A DNA stretch of 64,000 nucleotides from an uncultured Synechococcus sp. (GTDB lineage Bacteria; Cyanobacteriota; Cyanobacteriia; PCC-6307; Cyanobiaceae), in NCBI GenBank assembly GCA_949373155.1, contig CASICK010000002.1:372001-436000 (forward strand). The letters are read 5' to 3'. Numbering within the stretch: the first letter of the stretch is position 1; each line of letters begins with the position of its first letter. This document shows positions 41,369-50,090 of this stretch, piece by piece. Position numbers and translations under genes: made by a program. The notes beneath the pieces were generated by a model, which saw only the letters and a program-made list of their open reading frames with translations, had not been told where the DNA came from and did no database searches.

Positions 41369-41694
41369 TGCTTGCTCATGAAGAATGGGCCTCTTCCTGA
41401 TCCCTTAATTCGGGATATGACTTTAATGAATCCGATAAAGCAGTTGATAATAACTCTTTAATTCCCTTGATTTAAGAGTTCCGAGGTAGCGGTAATTGCA
41501 GGTCAAAGTGTCGCTTAAAGTTTTTCAATATTCTTTATGATGACTTTATTCATGGTTATTGTTGTCTAGTTGAAACGAATCACTGTCGCCTCCTGTTCCC
41601 GTTGATCATTCAATAAGGCGTCGTTACCCTTATGGTGGAAATGCTGGAGGTTCTCTAAGCCTGATCAGCTGATCCTTATGGGTGTTTTTGTCTG
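41369..41694. other. intergenic region before the metal-transport cluster
   Basis: No gene was recognised. GTTGATAATAACT near 41453 has a partial Fur/Zur-like look but lacks a convincing second half, so it was not annotated as a site. Confidence 0.35.
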
Positions 41695-41859
41695 ATGGCG
41701 CCATCACCGGATCGCCCTACAAAAATTTGTGCTGTTTGTGGTCGCCCATTCCAATGGCGTCGTAAATGGAAAGATGTTTGGGACGAGGTGCGTTATTGCT
41801 CTGAGCGCTGCAGACGCCGGCGTGGAGCAAGTGCAACAAGACCGTCCTCATCCTCATGA
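41695..41859 (+). CDS. DUF2256 zinc-finger-like protein (54 aa)
   Basis: Read directly from an ATG. The product has the family motif [20 protein letters not shown] followed by [14 protein letters not shown], with two Cys-x-x-Cys/Cys-x-x-x-Cys pairs that bind zinc. DUF2256 is often next to cryptochrome-like photolyase genes; here it lies before a metal-transport cluster. The 3' end overlaps an alternative ATG. Confidence 0.85.
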   Translation: MAPSPDRPTKICAVCGRPFQWRRKWKDVWDEVRYCSERCRRRRGASATRPSSSS

Positions 41860-41883
41860 ACCCAATTTTTTCCCATCACAGAT

Positions 41884-42873
41884 TTGGCTATTTTGAAGAT
41901 CATTAACATCGTTTCGACAAAGATATTGAGAAGGCGCATTTTGCGTCACTTGGCGATATTCGTTATCGCTTTACCTATAACTTTTGCATGCTCAAGTAAA
42001 GATATTTTGTCTAATAAATCAGGAAATAGTTCTGATAATCGCCCAGTTGTTTTGACGACATTCACGATCCTTGCTGATATGGCTCGTCAGGTGGCTGGTG
42101 ATCGTTTGCAAGTTAGATCGATTACCAAGCCGGGTGCAGAAATTCATGGATATGAGCCTTCACCTCGGGATTTAGAGCAAGCCTCAGGCGCAGATTTAAT
42201 TGTTGAAAATGGGTTGGGTTTGGAGCTTTGGGCTCGTCGCTTTGTTCAATCCGCTGGTGATGTCCCTACTGTCAGCCTCACCGAGGGGATGCAGCCATTG
42301 CTCATTGAGGGTGATGTCTATGCCGGTAAGCCCAATCCCCATGCCTGGATGTCACCTCTGAGAGCTCAGGGATATGTAGATCGACTCGTGGACGCGTTTT
42401 CTCAACTCGATCCAGATGGGGCTCAGTTGTATCGCAACAATGGCAATAGCTACAAGCTGCAGTTGAAAAACTTGGATGCTGAGTTACGCAACCTCCTCGC
42501 TGTCATTCCCCCCAAGCATCGTGTTCTTGTCAGTTGTGAAGGGGCCTTTTCTTACTTGGCTCAAGACTATGGATTTGATGAGGCGTATTTGTGGCCGGTT
42601 AATGCTGAAAGCCAGATCACTCCAAGACGTATGGCTCGTTTGATCGAGCGTGTGAAGAAAGATCAGGTCCCCGCCGTGTTTTGTGAAACCACAGTCAGTG
42701 ATAAAGCCCAACGGGAAGTGGCTCGTGCCTCGGGCGCTCGTTTCGGTGGCAGCTTTTATGTGGACTCTTTATCAAAACGCAACGGTCCTGCACCAACTCT
42801 GCTCGACCTTCAACGCCACAATGTGAAACTTATTAGGCAGGGGTTGGCTGCATCCGCCGAAAAGTCCTCATGA
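41884..42873 (+). CDS. manganese/zinc ABC transporter, substrate-binding lipoprotein
   Basis: The roughly 329-residue protein belongs to the cluster A-I metal-binding family (ZnuA, MntC, TroA): TTFTILADMARQVAGDRLQV, SITKPGAEIHGYEPSPRDLE with the first His ligand, NPHAWMSPL, and SCEGAFSYLAQDYGFDEAYL. The lipobox-like ITFAC near residue 36 indicates a lipoprotein. The start is ambiguous because no ATG lies in frame; a TTG at 41884 is used and one at 41926 is possible. It is the first gene of a binding protein-ATPase-permease set and overlaps the ATPase by four bases. Mn is favoured by resemblance to mntC, not proven. Confidence 0.88.
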   Translation: MAILKIINIVSTKILRRRILRHLAIFVIALPITFACSSKDILSNKSGNSSDNRPVVLTTFTILADMARQVAGDRLQVRSITKPGAEIHGYEPSPRDLEQASGADLIVENGLGLELWARRFVQSAGDVPTVSLTEGMQPLLIEGDVYAGKPNPHAWMSPLRAQGYVDRLVDAFSQLDPDGAQLYRNNGNSYKLQLKNLDAELRNLLAVIPPKHRVLVSCEGAFSYLAQDYGFDEAYLWPVNAESQITPRRMARLIERVKKDQVPAVFCETTVSDKAQREVARASGARFGGSFYVDSLSKRNGPAPTLLDLQRHNVKLIRQGLAASAEKSS

Positions 42874-43640
42874 CCCAAAGTGAATTGATGCGGATCGAGG
42901 CCGATCAGATCTGTGTTGACTACAACGGCACAGTTGCTCTCTACGACGCTTCTCTTCATCTCCCTTCGGGATGCATCTGTGGTTTGGTGGGGATGAATGG
43001 GTCCGGTAAGTCGACCCTTTTCAAGGCCCTGACTGGTTTTATTCGCCCTTCGCGTGGACACATCAGAATCAACGGTCGTAGTGTTGCTCGGGCTCAGCGC
43101 GATCAAGCCGTTGCCTATGTGCCTCAGAGTGAAGGGATCGATTGCGATTTCCCCGTCTCTGTTTGGGATGTGGTGATGATGGGCCGCTATGGAGCCATGA
43201 ATGTGCTCCGGATTCCACGACAGTCAGACAGGGTTGCGGTTCGCGATGCCCTTGAGCGCGTTGAGCTTTTCGATCTCAGGGATCGTCCGATCGCTGCTCT
43301 CTCTGGAGGTCAACGTAAACGGACATTTTTGGCAAGAGCTATTGCTCAGCGCGCATCGGTGTTGTTGTTGGACGAACCGTTCAATGGCGTGGATGTTCGT
43401 ACAGAAAAGTTGATGGCAGAGTTGTTTTTTCAGTTGCGTAAGGAAGGACGCACCATTTTGATTTCAACGCACGATCTCAGTCATGTCAGAGACTTCTGCG
43501 ATCTCACCGTTCTGATCAATAAAACGGTTTTGGCTTACGGTGAAACGTCGGAGGTATTCACTCCGGAAAATCTTTCTTTGGCCTTTGGGGGCCTCCCTCC
43601 GGACTTATTGACCGGAAATAGTTCCTCGGAGGACTCTTGA
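42870..43640 (+). CDS. manganese/zinc ABC transporter, ATPase
   Basis: The 256-residue cytosolic ABC protein has the Walker A GMNGSGKST, the signature LSGGQRKR, Walker B VLLLDEPF and the switch His in STHDLSH. The sequence YVPQSEGIDCDFPVSVWDVV is typical of metal-transport ATPases (ZnuC/MntA). It energises uptake of the metal delivered by the binding protein. Its start overlaps the upstream gene and its end overlaps the permease gene by four bases, so all three are coupled. Confidence 0.93.
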   Translation: MTQSELMRIEADQICVDYNGTVALYDASLHLPSGCICGLVGMNGSGKSTLFKALTGFIRPSRGHIRINGRSVARAQRDQAVAYVPQSEGIDCDFPVSVWDVVMMGRYGAMNVLRIPRQSDRVAVRDALERVELFDLRDRPIAALSGGQRKRTFLARAIAQRASVLLLDEPFNGVDVRTEKLMAELFFQLRKEGRTILISTHDLSHVRDFCDLTVLINKTVLAYGETSEVFTPENLSLAFGGLPPDLLTGNSSSEDS

Positions 43641-44503
43641 CCACATTTTTGCTCGAGCCTCTTCAGCACGCCTTCATGGTGCGGGCTCTGCTGATCAGCG
43701 CCACCGTTGGTGGCGTCTGTGGTCTCCTCTCTTGCTACATGACCCTCAAGGGCTGGGCGCTGATGGGTGATGCGGTGTCTCATTCCGTATTGCCAGGAGT
43801 CATTTTGGCCTATGCCATTGGGCTGCCTTTTTCGGTTGGGGCCTTTGTATTTGGTGTGGGATCAGTTGCCACGATTGGCTTCGTTAAGCAGAAATCCCGA
43901 ATCAAAGAAGATACGGTAATTGGCCTTGTTTTTACGGGTTTCTTCGCTCTTGGACTGGTGTTGGTCTCGAAGACGCGTAGCAATATTGATCTCACTCATA
44001 TTCTTTTTGGCAATGTGCTCGGTATTTCTATTGCTGATATTCAACAAACGGTGCTGATCTCAGCTCTTGTAACAGCTGTCCTTTTGTTGTTTCGCCGTGA
44101 TCTGTTGTTGTTTTGTTTTGACCCAACGCATGCACGCTCGATTGGCATCAACACTGGTGTTCTCCACTACCTCCTTCTCTCCGTACTTTCTCTTGCTGCG
44201 GTTGCTGGATTACAAACGGTAGGCATCATTTTGGTGGTGGCCATGCTGGTTACTCCTGGGGCTACCGCTTACCTATTGACCGATCGCTTTGATCGAATGA
44301 GTTGGTTGGCGATTGGCAGCAGCATTCTTTCCAGCCTCCTTGGGGTGTACACAAGTTATTGGACTGATAGCTCAACAGCTGGTTGCATCGTTCTTGTACA
44401 GACAGGATTGTTTGTGATTGCTTTCCTGTTCGCTCCTAAGCACGGTATCTTGCGCCATCGATTTGCATCGTCTCTGCCTATTTCAACCTTGTCCAATCGA
44501 TGA
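43637..44503 (+). CDS. manganese/zinc ABC transporter, permease
   Basis: The 288-residue membrane protein has the ABC-3 family pattern: LLSCYMTLKGWALMGDAVSH, SHSVLPGVILAYAIGLPFSV, and the conserved VGIILVVAMLVTPGATAYLL. About eight helices are expected, forming the inner-membrane channel. It completes the three-gene system and starts at a TTG overlapping the ATPase stop. Confidence 0.93.
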   Translation: MTTFLLEPLQHAFMVRALLISATVGGVCGLLSCYMTLKGWALMGDAVSHSVLPGVILAYAIGLPFSVGAFVFGVGSVATIGFVKQKSRIKEDTVIGLVFTGFFALGLVLVSKTRSNIDLTHILFGNVLGISIADIQQTVLISALVTAVLLLFRRDLLLFCFDPTHARSIGINTGVLHYLLLSVLSLAAVAGLQTVGIILVVAMLVTPGATAYLLTDRFDRMSWLAIGSSILSSLLGVYTSYWTDSSTAGCIVLVQTGLFVIAFLFAPKHGILRHRFASSLPISTLSNR

Positions 44504-44642
44504 GATCCTGTTTTGACGCTTGGGATTGAAACGGTTGAATCGTTCTGCATCGCACTTCAGCACCATTTGCGGCTTGTTAAGTAGCGCAGCGGTCTAGCGA
44601 GGCCTGATGTATCAAACTCAAAGGGTTGCAATCAAATCTGAG

Positions 44643-44927
44643 ATGCGTCTCTCCTCATCCGCTGGACTGCTTTTCAGCCTGCTGGCTTTGACAACTCCGG
44701 CAATCGCTCATCACGAGATTGGTTATGACCACAGCGGCACACTGCTGTCGATGGAGATGGAGCCTTCTGCATCAAAAGCTGGAACGGAGCCGATCAAAGC
44801 GATGTATGACACCAAGGCAGAAGCTGAGGAGGCCGCAGCTTTGTTCAACTGCAAGGGGGCCCACCAGATGGGGGCGAAATGGATGCCTTGCAATGCTCAT
44901 AACCATGGCTCTAGTGCAGGACACTGA
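44643..44927 (+). CDS. DUF3721-family secreted protein
   Basis: The roughly 94-residue protein has a signal peptide (MRLSSSAGLLFSLLALTTPA, then IAHH) and the family motif YDTKAEAEEAAALFNCKGAH, then QMGAKWMPCNAHNHG, with two cysteines and several histidines. The His-rich ends (HHEIGYDHS, HNHGSSAGH) hint at metal binding in the envelope. The ATG at 44643 gives a proper signal peptide; an upstream ATG at 44607 adds 12 residues. A strong terminator follows. Confidence 0.8.
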   Translation: MRLSSSAGLLFSLLALTTPAIAHHEIGYDHSGTLLSMEMEPSASKAGTEPIKAMYDTKAEAEEAAALFNCKGAHQMGAKWMPCNAHNHGSSAGH

Positions 44928-44988
44928 ATGACATGAACCGACGTCGGATTCGTTGTTGGTTCTCGTTGGATACGGTCTCTCGAGATGG

Positions 44989-45034
44989 CAAGGCCACAGC
45001 GGTGAATGTCCGCTGTGGCCTTGTTTGCTTTTTT
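44989..45034 (+). terminator. rho-independent terminator
   Basis: CAAGGCCACAGCGG (44989-45002) and CCGCTGTGGCCTTG (45010-45023) form a perfect 14-bp stem with a 7-base loop, followed by TTTGC and a T-run. It ends the DUF3721 transcript and separates it from petJ. Confidence 0.9.
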
Positions 45035-45143
45035 GAGCGCTAATGGCTAAACCACTCTCAGATTCATTCCATAACGATCTGCAGCAACGTCACCACCGGT
45101 GCTTCAGATCTCCTGAGAATGGTGACAATTGATATGGGGCACC

Positions 45144-45485
45144 ATGCGTTTTTTGCTATCCGCTGTTTTTGCTTTATTGCTGGTCTTGAGCATGCCCATG
45201 CGAGCGATGGCCTCTGACACCGTGAGAGGTGGTCAGATTTTTAATACCAATTGCGCCGCATGTCATGCCGGCGGTGGAAACATTGTGAAAAGTGAGCGCA
45301 CGTTGCGCCAGGCCGACCTTGAGGCGTTTCTCCCCAACTACTTGACCGGTCATGAGACTGGAATCGTGGCTCAGGTGACCTACGGGCGTAATGCGATGCC
45401 TGCATTCCTCGATGTGCTCAGTGAAAATGAAATTGCAGATGTTGCGGCCTACGTTGAAGATCAAGCCAGCCATGGCTGGAGTTAA
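45144..45485 (+). CDS. petJ: cytochrome c6
   Basis: The roughly 113-residue protein has a signal peptide (MRFLLSAVFALLLVLSMPMR, cleaved after AMA), so it is lumenal or periplasmic. Heme binding is Cys37-Ala-Ala-Cys40-His41; Met85 in NAMPAF is the axial ligand. It carries electrons from cytochrome b6f to photosystem I, an alternative to copper-dependent plastocyanin. The ATG at 45144 was preferred over a TTG at 45129. It is the first gene of the block before a permease, 15 bases away. Confidence 0.92.
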   Translation: MRFLLSAVFALLLVLSMPMRAMASDTVRGGQIFNTNCAACHAGGGNIVKSERTLRQADLEAFLPNYLTGHETGIVAQVTYGRNAMPAFLDVLSENEIADVAAYVEDQASHGWS

Positions 45486-45500
45486 CAGCTTCAACGCTTG

Positions 45501-46460
45501 ATGACACGCTTCGCAACAGGCTGGGCCATCTTTCAAGGCCTCTTAATCGAAGCGCTTCCTTTTTTGCTTTTGGGCGTTTCGATTTCTGGCTTGGCGAGAT
45601 GGCTTGTCCCTCAGTCCACATGGATCAAGCGCCTGCCTCGCCATCCACTTTTGGCGCCAGTGGTTGGAGCCTTGCTTGGTTTCGCTTTGCCGGCTTGTGA
45701 ATGTGGGAATGTTCCTGTCGCAAGACGTCTGCTTGCAAGTGGAGCGCCGTTGGGAACTGGTTTTGGTTTTTTGTTTGCAGCGCCGGTTCTTAATCCGATC
45801 GTGTTAGCGAGCACTTGGGCCGCCTTCCCTGATCAGACCTGGTTGCTTTGGGGTCGACCCATCGGTGCTTTTCTGATTGCAATCGCGCTCAGCGCTCTGC
45901 TGGGGTTGCTGCCTGAGTCGAGATTGTTGGCGTCTGCTTTGCTCGAGGAGCGAAGACTGAGTCAACCCCTCTCTCGGGTGGGACTGCTTGAACGTGGCAG
46001 TGGGCTGGTTGGTGTGGACTTCAATGCTTCTGAACGTCGGCTCGAGGAGGTGCCGCTTCGACCTGCGGAGCTGCTCCAACACAGCACGCGTGAATTTTTG
46101 AGCCTGCTCACCCTGCTCGTGTTTGGCTGTGCTCTCGCCGCTGCGGTTCAAACCTCGTTGCCGCGCAGTTGGCTGCTGGCTTTGGGCTCAGCCCCCACCG
46201 TTTCGGTGCTAGCACTGATGCTTTTGGCACTCGTGGTTTCGGTTTGTTCCAGCGTTGATGCCTTTCTTGCGCTTGGCTTTGCAGCCCAGGTCACACCTGG
46301 TGCCTTGTTGGCCTTTCTGCTGCTTGGTCCAGTGGTGGATCTCAAGCTTGCTGGCTTGTTCACTGTGCTTCTTTCAACGCGAGCCATTGTCATCACCGCA
46401 GTCTCAGCATCGTTGCTCGTTCTTTTGATCGGGCAGTGGGTCAATCTTGTGCTGCTTTAA
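45501..46460 (+). CDS. ArsP/UPF0718-type permease
   Basis: The roughly 319-residue membrane protein has the family motif FALPACECGNVPVARRLLA, with the Cys-Glu-Cys pair, and FGFLFAAPVLNPIVLASTWA. A second half (SVCSSVDAFLALGFAAQVTP, FLLLGPVVDLKLAGLFTV) repeats the fold. This family is linked to organoarsenical or unknown metal/thiol compound export. The partner TIGR03943 gene overlaps its end. Confidence 0.85.
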   Translation: MTRFATGWAIFQGLLIEALPFLLLGVSISGLARWLVPQSTWIKRLPRHPLLAPVVGALLGFALPACECGNVPVARRLLASGAPLGTGFGFLFAAPVLNPIVLASTWAAFPDQTWLLWGRPIGAFLIAIALSALLGLLPESRLLASALLEERRLSQPLSRVGLLERGSGLVGVDFNASERRLEEVPLRPAELLQHSTREFLSLLTLLVFGCALAAAVQTSLPRSWLLALGSAPTVSVLALMLLALVVSVCSSVDAFLALGFAAQVTPGALLAFLLLGPVVDLKLAGLFTVLLSTRAIVITAVSASLLVLLIGQWVNLVLL

Positions 46461-46464
46461 CGCG

Positions 46465-47154
46465 ATGCCACGTCTGAACCGGATTCGACGAGTGCGATAT
46501 CTACCACCCCTTGTTTTGTTGCTTTGGGGATGGTTATTGGTGTGGAGCAGTTTGTCCGCTCGTTTGGATCTGCTGCTGAATGCGGTGTTTCATCCTGTTG
46601 TTGCGATTGCAGGAGTTGTTCTGATGGTGCTCGGCGCAGTACAGCTCCGCTCTGCCCCACGCTTGAAAATGCCTCTAACCCCCTTGAGTTGGTTGGTTTC
46701 GGTTGCGGTGGCCTTGTTGGTTTTGCTGTTTCCCCCATCACCCTCCTTCAGTGATTTGGCTGCGAATCGCAGCGAAGCCTTGCCTGAGGCGCCGCGATTG
46801 AGTTTTTTCCTTCCGCCGGAGCAACGCACATTGACGGAATGGGTGCGGCTGCTGCGCAGTCAACCCGACCCCAATTTGCATGCAGGTGATCCCGTGCGGA
46901 TTAGTGGTTTTGTGCTTCAACGCCCTGGGATGCAACCCCAGCTCGCCCGTCTCACGGTGCGGTGCTGTCTGGCTGATGCAACCCCTGCTGGCCTCCCCAT
47001 TGAATGGCCTGCAAGCGCCGATCCGAAGCCGGATGAATGGTTGGCTATCGAGGGAACGATGACATCACAAACCAAGGATGGACTGCTGATCAATGTGGTG
47101 AAGCCCACCACAATTCAATCCATCCCAAGGCCTGAGCGGCCTCTGGAACCATGA
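46465..47154 (+). CDS. TIGR03943-family membrane protein
   Basis: The roughly 229-residue product has two or three N-terminal helices (LPPLVLLLWGWLLVWSSLSA, VVAIAGVVLMVLGAVQL, LSWLVSVAVALLVLLF) and a soluble C-terminal half with GDPVRISGFVLQRPG, LTVRCCLADATPAGLPIEWP and DEWLAIEGTM. It matches the partner protein of UPF0718 permeases in cyanobacteria and Firmicutes, which probably acts as accessory in metal or small-molecule export. It starts four bases after the permease stop. Confidence 0.85.
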   Translation: MPRLNRIRRVRYLPPLVLLLWGWLLVWSSLSARLDLLLNAVFHPVVAIAGVVLMVLGAVQLRSAPRLKMPLTPLSWLVSVAVALLVLLFPPSPSFSDLAANRSEALPEAPRLSFFLPPEQRTLTEWVRLLRSQPDPNLHAGDPVRISGFVLQRPGMQPQLARLTVRCCLADATPAGLPIEWPASADPKPDEWLAIEGTMTSQTKDGLLINVVKPTTIQSIPRPERPLEP

Positions 47155-48539
47155 GCCCAAAGGGTTTTGGCTCATCGACGGGCAAGGTTCGACTCTTAAG
47201 CGTCGCTTTGATGAGCTTGGGCCTAGTTGCTGTGGTCCAGCAGCAGATTTTGTTGCGTCGTCCCCCGCGTTTGCGATCCGTCGCGATTCAATCGATTCGT
47301 TCAGGCGCTGCAGCACTTGACGTTCGTTTTAGTCGGACGATGAACCGCAAGTCGGTGGTTGAAAACAGTCGTCTAGTTCCCCATCAGCCCCATCAATGGT
47401 TTGGTCAACAGGATCGGTTGCGCTTGCTTCTCGATCCTGGTGCCCTGATTCGTTCGCCCCAGAGGCTTGTTCTTGCTGGTGATGATCAACGGGGGCTTGC
47501 ACTGCCGAACCGCTCTCTTTGGTGGGACCCTCGTTCCACTCTCGTTGCAGTGGTGGTCGAGGAGGAGGGAGAGCAGTTGAAATTGCGCCGTAAGGATGGC
47601 AGTTGGTTGCCGTTGTCGGCTGTTGAGCAGCGCATTCTTCAGCTTGAGCCGCTTGGTAATGGAGAGGGTGTTGCCTTCGTGACGGATAACGATCCTTCCA
47701 AGCTGGAGGTGTTGCTTCGCAAGCTCACCCCACGGGCGATTAGCGATCAAGCTCAAGGGTTATCTGAACCTTTGCCAGCTGCCATCCAATCATTGGCATC
47801 TGGTTCACTTTTATTTGCCCACTTAAGTAGCAATCAGCGTGGGGAATTACTCGTGCAAGTTGGTGGTATTGAAGTTGGTAGCGATCGAACCTGGATTCGC
47901 TCGGTTAACGCCAAACGACGTGATCTCAACCTTGAGGTTGCAGGCGCAATTCGTCTTCTTCCTGATGGAAGCGGCATGGTTGTTCCCTCCTACGACGGGC
48001 TTGATCTTTTACCAATGAACCCTGATCGACAAGGGAATTCTCTACAAAGCCTCCCTGGAAGCAGGGAACTCAAGTCGTTTTGCTCTGGCTCCGGTCGCGC
48101 TGTTTTGTTGAGGAACTGGCCTGATTATCGACGGTCGATTGAGCTCGTTATTCCCGGACAGATCCCACGACAGGTTTGGTTGGGGGAGGCGGGGGTGATG
48201 GCAGCGGCTTGCGACAACCGGGGAGAAAAGATTTGGATTGTTCTGCGTAATGCTTTGCCGACTCTTCGAGATGAATTATTGCTTGTAAATAGCTCTGGAT
48301 TAGTTCTCAAGCGAAGGTCTTTTCCTGGATGGTATTTGGCATCAGGAGCGGTGCTTGATGTCGATCCCGCCACGAATCGTCTTCTTACGGTGATGACAGA
48401 TGGGGATGGTTCGAAACGCCGAGCTGCCCTAATTGATGGCAGCAGCCTTGAGTTTGAGCTTCTTAAGCCTCAAGTTGTGTTGGCGCGATGGTTGCCTTCA
48501 GGTGGCGAATTGGATGAATTTTCTAAGGTTCGTCGATAG
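47151..48539 (+). CDS. envelope protein with possible beta-propeller, unknown function
   Basis: The 462-residue protein has an N-terminal helix (LLSVALMSLGLVAVVQQQIL), a bacterial Ig-like section (LDVRFSRTMNRKSVVENSRL), and repeated strands with GDG-type turns (LLPDGSGMVVPSYDGLDLLP, then ACDNRGEKIWIVL), resembling a beta-propeller. It is placed between the permease pair and znuC with overlapping ends, so a metal-related envelope role is likely but not shown. Start at an ATG overlapping the stop of the previous gene. Confidence 0.7.
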   Translation: MSPKGFGSSTGKVRLLSVALMSLGLVAVVQQQILLRRPPRLRSVAIQSIRSGAAALDVRFSRTMNRKSVVENSRLVPHQPHQWFGQQDRLRLLLDPGALIRSPQRLVLAGDDQRGLALPNRSLWWDPRSTLVAVVVEEEGEQLKLRRKDGSWLPLSAVEQRILQLEPLGNGEGVAFVTDNDPSKLEVLLRKLTPRAISDQAQGLSEPLPAAIQSLASGSLLFAHLSSNQRGELLVQVGGIEVGSDRTWIRSVNAKRRDLNLEVAGAIRLLPDGSGMVVPSYDGLDLLPMNPDRQGNSLQSLPGSRELKSFCSGSGRAVLLRNWPDYRRSIELVIPGQIPRQVWLGEAGVMAAACDNRGEKIWIVLRNALPTLRDELLLVNSSGLVLKRRSFPGWYLASGAVLDVDPATNRLLTVMTDGDGSKRRAALIDGSSLEFELLKPQVVLARWLPSGGELDEFSKVRR

Positions 48540-48550
48540 GTTGAGCCAAC

Positions 48551-49267
48551 TTGACGGCTCAATTTTTGGAAGAACCAGTTCTCAGAGCAAGTGATGTGAA
48601 TGTTCAGTACGGCGATAGCGTTGTGTTGGAAAACGTCTCGCTGTCGCTGCAATCAGGGACATTGACAGCTCTAGTTGGTGCAAATGGAGCCGGTAAATCC
48701 ACTCTGCTGCATGTGCTTAAGGGGCAATTACGTCCGTCAAGTGGCTCGGTTTACTGCGATGGGGATCCGATCGAAACTTGTCGTGAACGGGTGGCGTTAA
48801 TGCCTCAGCGCAGTCGGATTGATTGGTCGTTCCCAATCAGTGTTCGTGATCTCGTGGATCTTGGTTCCATGAACGGTCAAGCCTTCGGGTGCTGCGATCG
48901 GGAGGCTGCAATGCAACGCGTTGGGCTTGCTGATCTTGCGAACAGACGCCTCGATGCACTCTCAGGTGGGCAGCAGCAACGCGCTTTGCTGGCCCGTGCT
49001 TTGGTACAACCCTCTCGAATGCTTCTTCTCGATGAACCCTGTGCTGCGATTGATCCGCCCTCTCGTGATCAATTGTTATTCCTGATGCGTCAATTAGCTG
49101 ATGCCGGTCACACTTTGCTGGTGAGTAGTCATGACTGGGGTGAGGCGCTCGATTCCTATGACCGCGTGATCGTGGTTGATCGGCGTGTTCTTGCTGATGG
49201 ACCTCCAGCTGAGGTGAGGCGATCTCTTAAAGGTTTAGTCAATCCGGGGAATCATCACTGTGGATGA
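48551..49267 (+). CDS. znuC: zinc ABC transporter, ATPase
   Basis: The 238-residue ABC protein has Walker A GANGAGKST, the signature LSGGQQQR, Walker B MLLLDEPC and the switch region VSSHDWGEAL. MPQRSRIDWSFPISVRDLVD is typical of zinc/manganese ATPases. It powers zinc uptake with the permease and znuA. It overlaps the permease by eight bases. The start is a TTG at 48551. Confidence 0.92.
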   Translation: MTAQFLEEPVLRASDVNVQYGDSVVLENVSLSLQSGTLTALVGANGAGKSTLLHVLKGQLRPSSGSVYCDGDPIETCRERVALMPQRSRIDWSFPISVRDLVDLGSMNGQAFGCCDREAAMQRVGLADLANRRLDALSGGQQQRALLARALVQPSRMLLLDEPCAAIDPPSRDQLLFLMRQLADAGHTLLVSSHDWGEALDSYDRVIVVDRRVLADGPPAEVRRSLKGLVNPGNHHCG

Positions 49268-50042
49268 GATCGTTTTTTGGTTGTTGCCTCTAGTGATGGC
49301 ACTTTTGGTGGGGATTTTGTGTCCTGTCATGGGAACGCTGTTAGTCACTCAGCGCCGGGTGCTTCAGGCCAACCTCATTTCCCATGCCGTGCTTCCAGGA
49401 TTGGCGGTATCCGTTGCCTTTGGTTTTGACCCAGCAGTAGGGGGCGTGATCAGCGGCATTCTTGGTTCCCTGTTGGCGGAACGATTGCAGCGCAATTCAA
49501 AGCTGAATGAGGAAGCTGTAATCAATACCGTGCTTGCCGGTTTTCTTGGGCTCGGCGTTTTGCTGATCCCTTTGCTGGGTTTGCGCCTGGATCTTGAGGC
49601 CCTTCTGTTTGGTGATTTGCTCACGGTGGGTTGGCTCGATGTAGGCCGGGTGTTGTTTGCTTGCTTGGCTGTGGCTTTGCTCCTTGGCACTCGCTACCGG
49701 CAGCTTGTTTATTTGGGCGTAGATCCAGAGGGGGCCGCTTCGGCGGGACTTCCCGTGCGTGGTCTACGTCTTGCCATGTCTGCGGTAACGGCTGCGGTGA
49801 TTGTCAGTGCAATGGCAGCAGTGGGAGTGATTTTGGTGATTGGCTTGCTGTGTGCCCCGGTTCTTCCAGGGCTACGTCGAGTGAGAAGCCTTCGTGCCGC
49901 AATGGTTCAGGCAGCTTTTGTGGGTTTGGCCCTGAGTGGTGGTGGTTTCCTTTTGGCCTTGCCTCTCAATCTCCCCCCAGGTCCTTTGATCGGGGTGGCA
50001 TGTGTTGTGTTGCTTTGCCCATTGGCAGGAAGAAGTACCTAG
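49260..50042 (+). CDS. znuB: zinc ABC transporter, permease
   Basis: The 260-residue ABC-3 permease has about eight helices, LVTQRRVLQANLISHAVLPG, then LLGLRLDLEALLFGDLLTVG and MAAVGVILVIGLLCAPVLPG. The start is a GTG at 49260. It is followed by znuA after about 50 bases, where a Zur-type box lies. Confidence 0.92.
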   Translation: MDEIVFWLLPLVMALLVGILCPVMGTLLVTQRRVLQANLISHAVLPGLAVSVAFGFDPAVGGVISGILGSLLAERLQRNSKLNEEAVINTVLAGFLGLGVLLIPLLGLRLDLEALLFGDLLTVGWLDVGRVLFACLAVALLLGTRYRQLVYLGVDPEGAASAGLPVRGLRLAMSAVTAAVIVSAMAAVGVILVIGLLCAPVLPGLRRVRSLRAAMVQAAFVGLALSGGGFLLALPLNLPPGPLIGVACVVLLCPLAGRST

Positions 50043-50054
50043 CCATTTCCGTGA

Positions 50055-50069
50055 GAATGATTATCGTTC
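50055..50069 (+). promoter_or_regulatory. Zur/Fur-type box before znuA
   Basis: GAATGATTATCGTTC is a near-perfect palindrome (GAA-GAT-T-ATC-TTC) of the type recognised by zinc-responsive Zur and Fur proteins. It lies 22 bases before the GTG of znuA, so zinc would repress znuA, with znuCB possibly under the same control by other promoters. Confidence 0.75.
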
Positions 50070-50090
50070 CTAGAAGTTCTTCTCTCACAA

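Noticed and set aside
41450..41470. Fur/Zur-like TGATAAT before the first metal transporter
   Set aside because: Only one half-site is convincing and the distance to the genes is over 200 bases.
45115..45140. GAGAATGGTGACAATT before petJ as a metal-responsive box
   Set aside because: Symmetry is weak compared with the box at 50055-50069, so it was not annotated.
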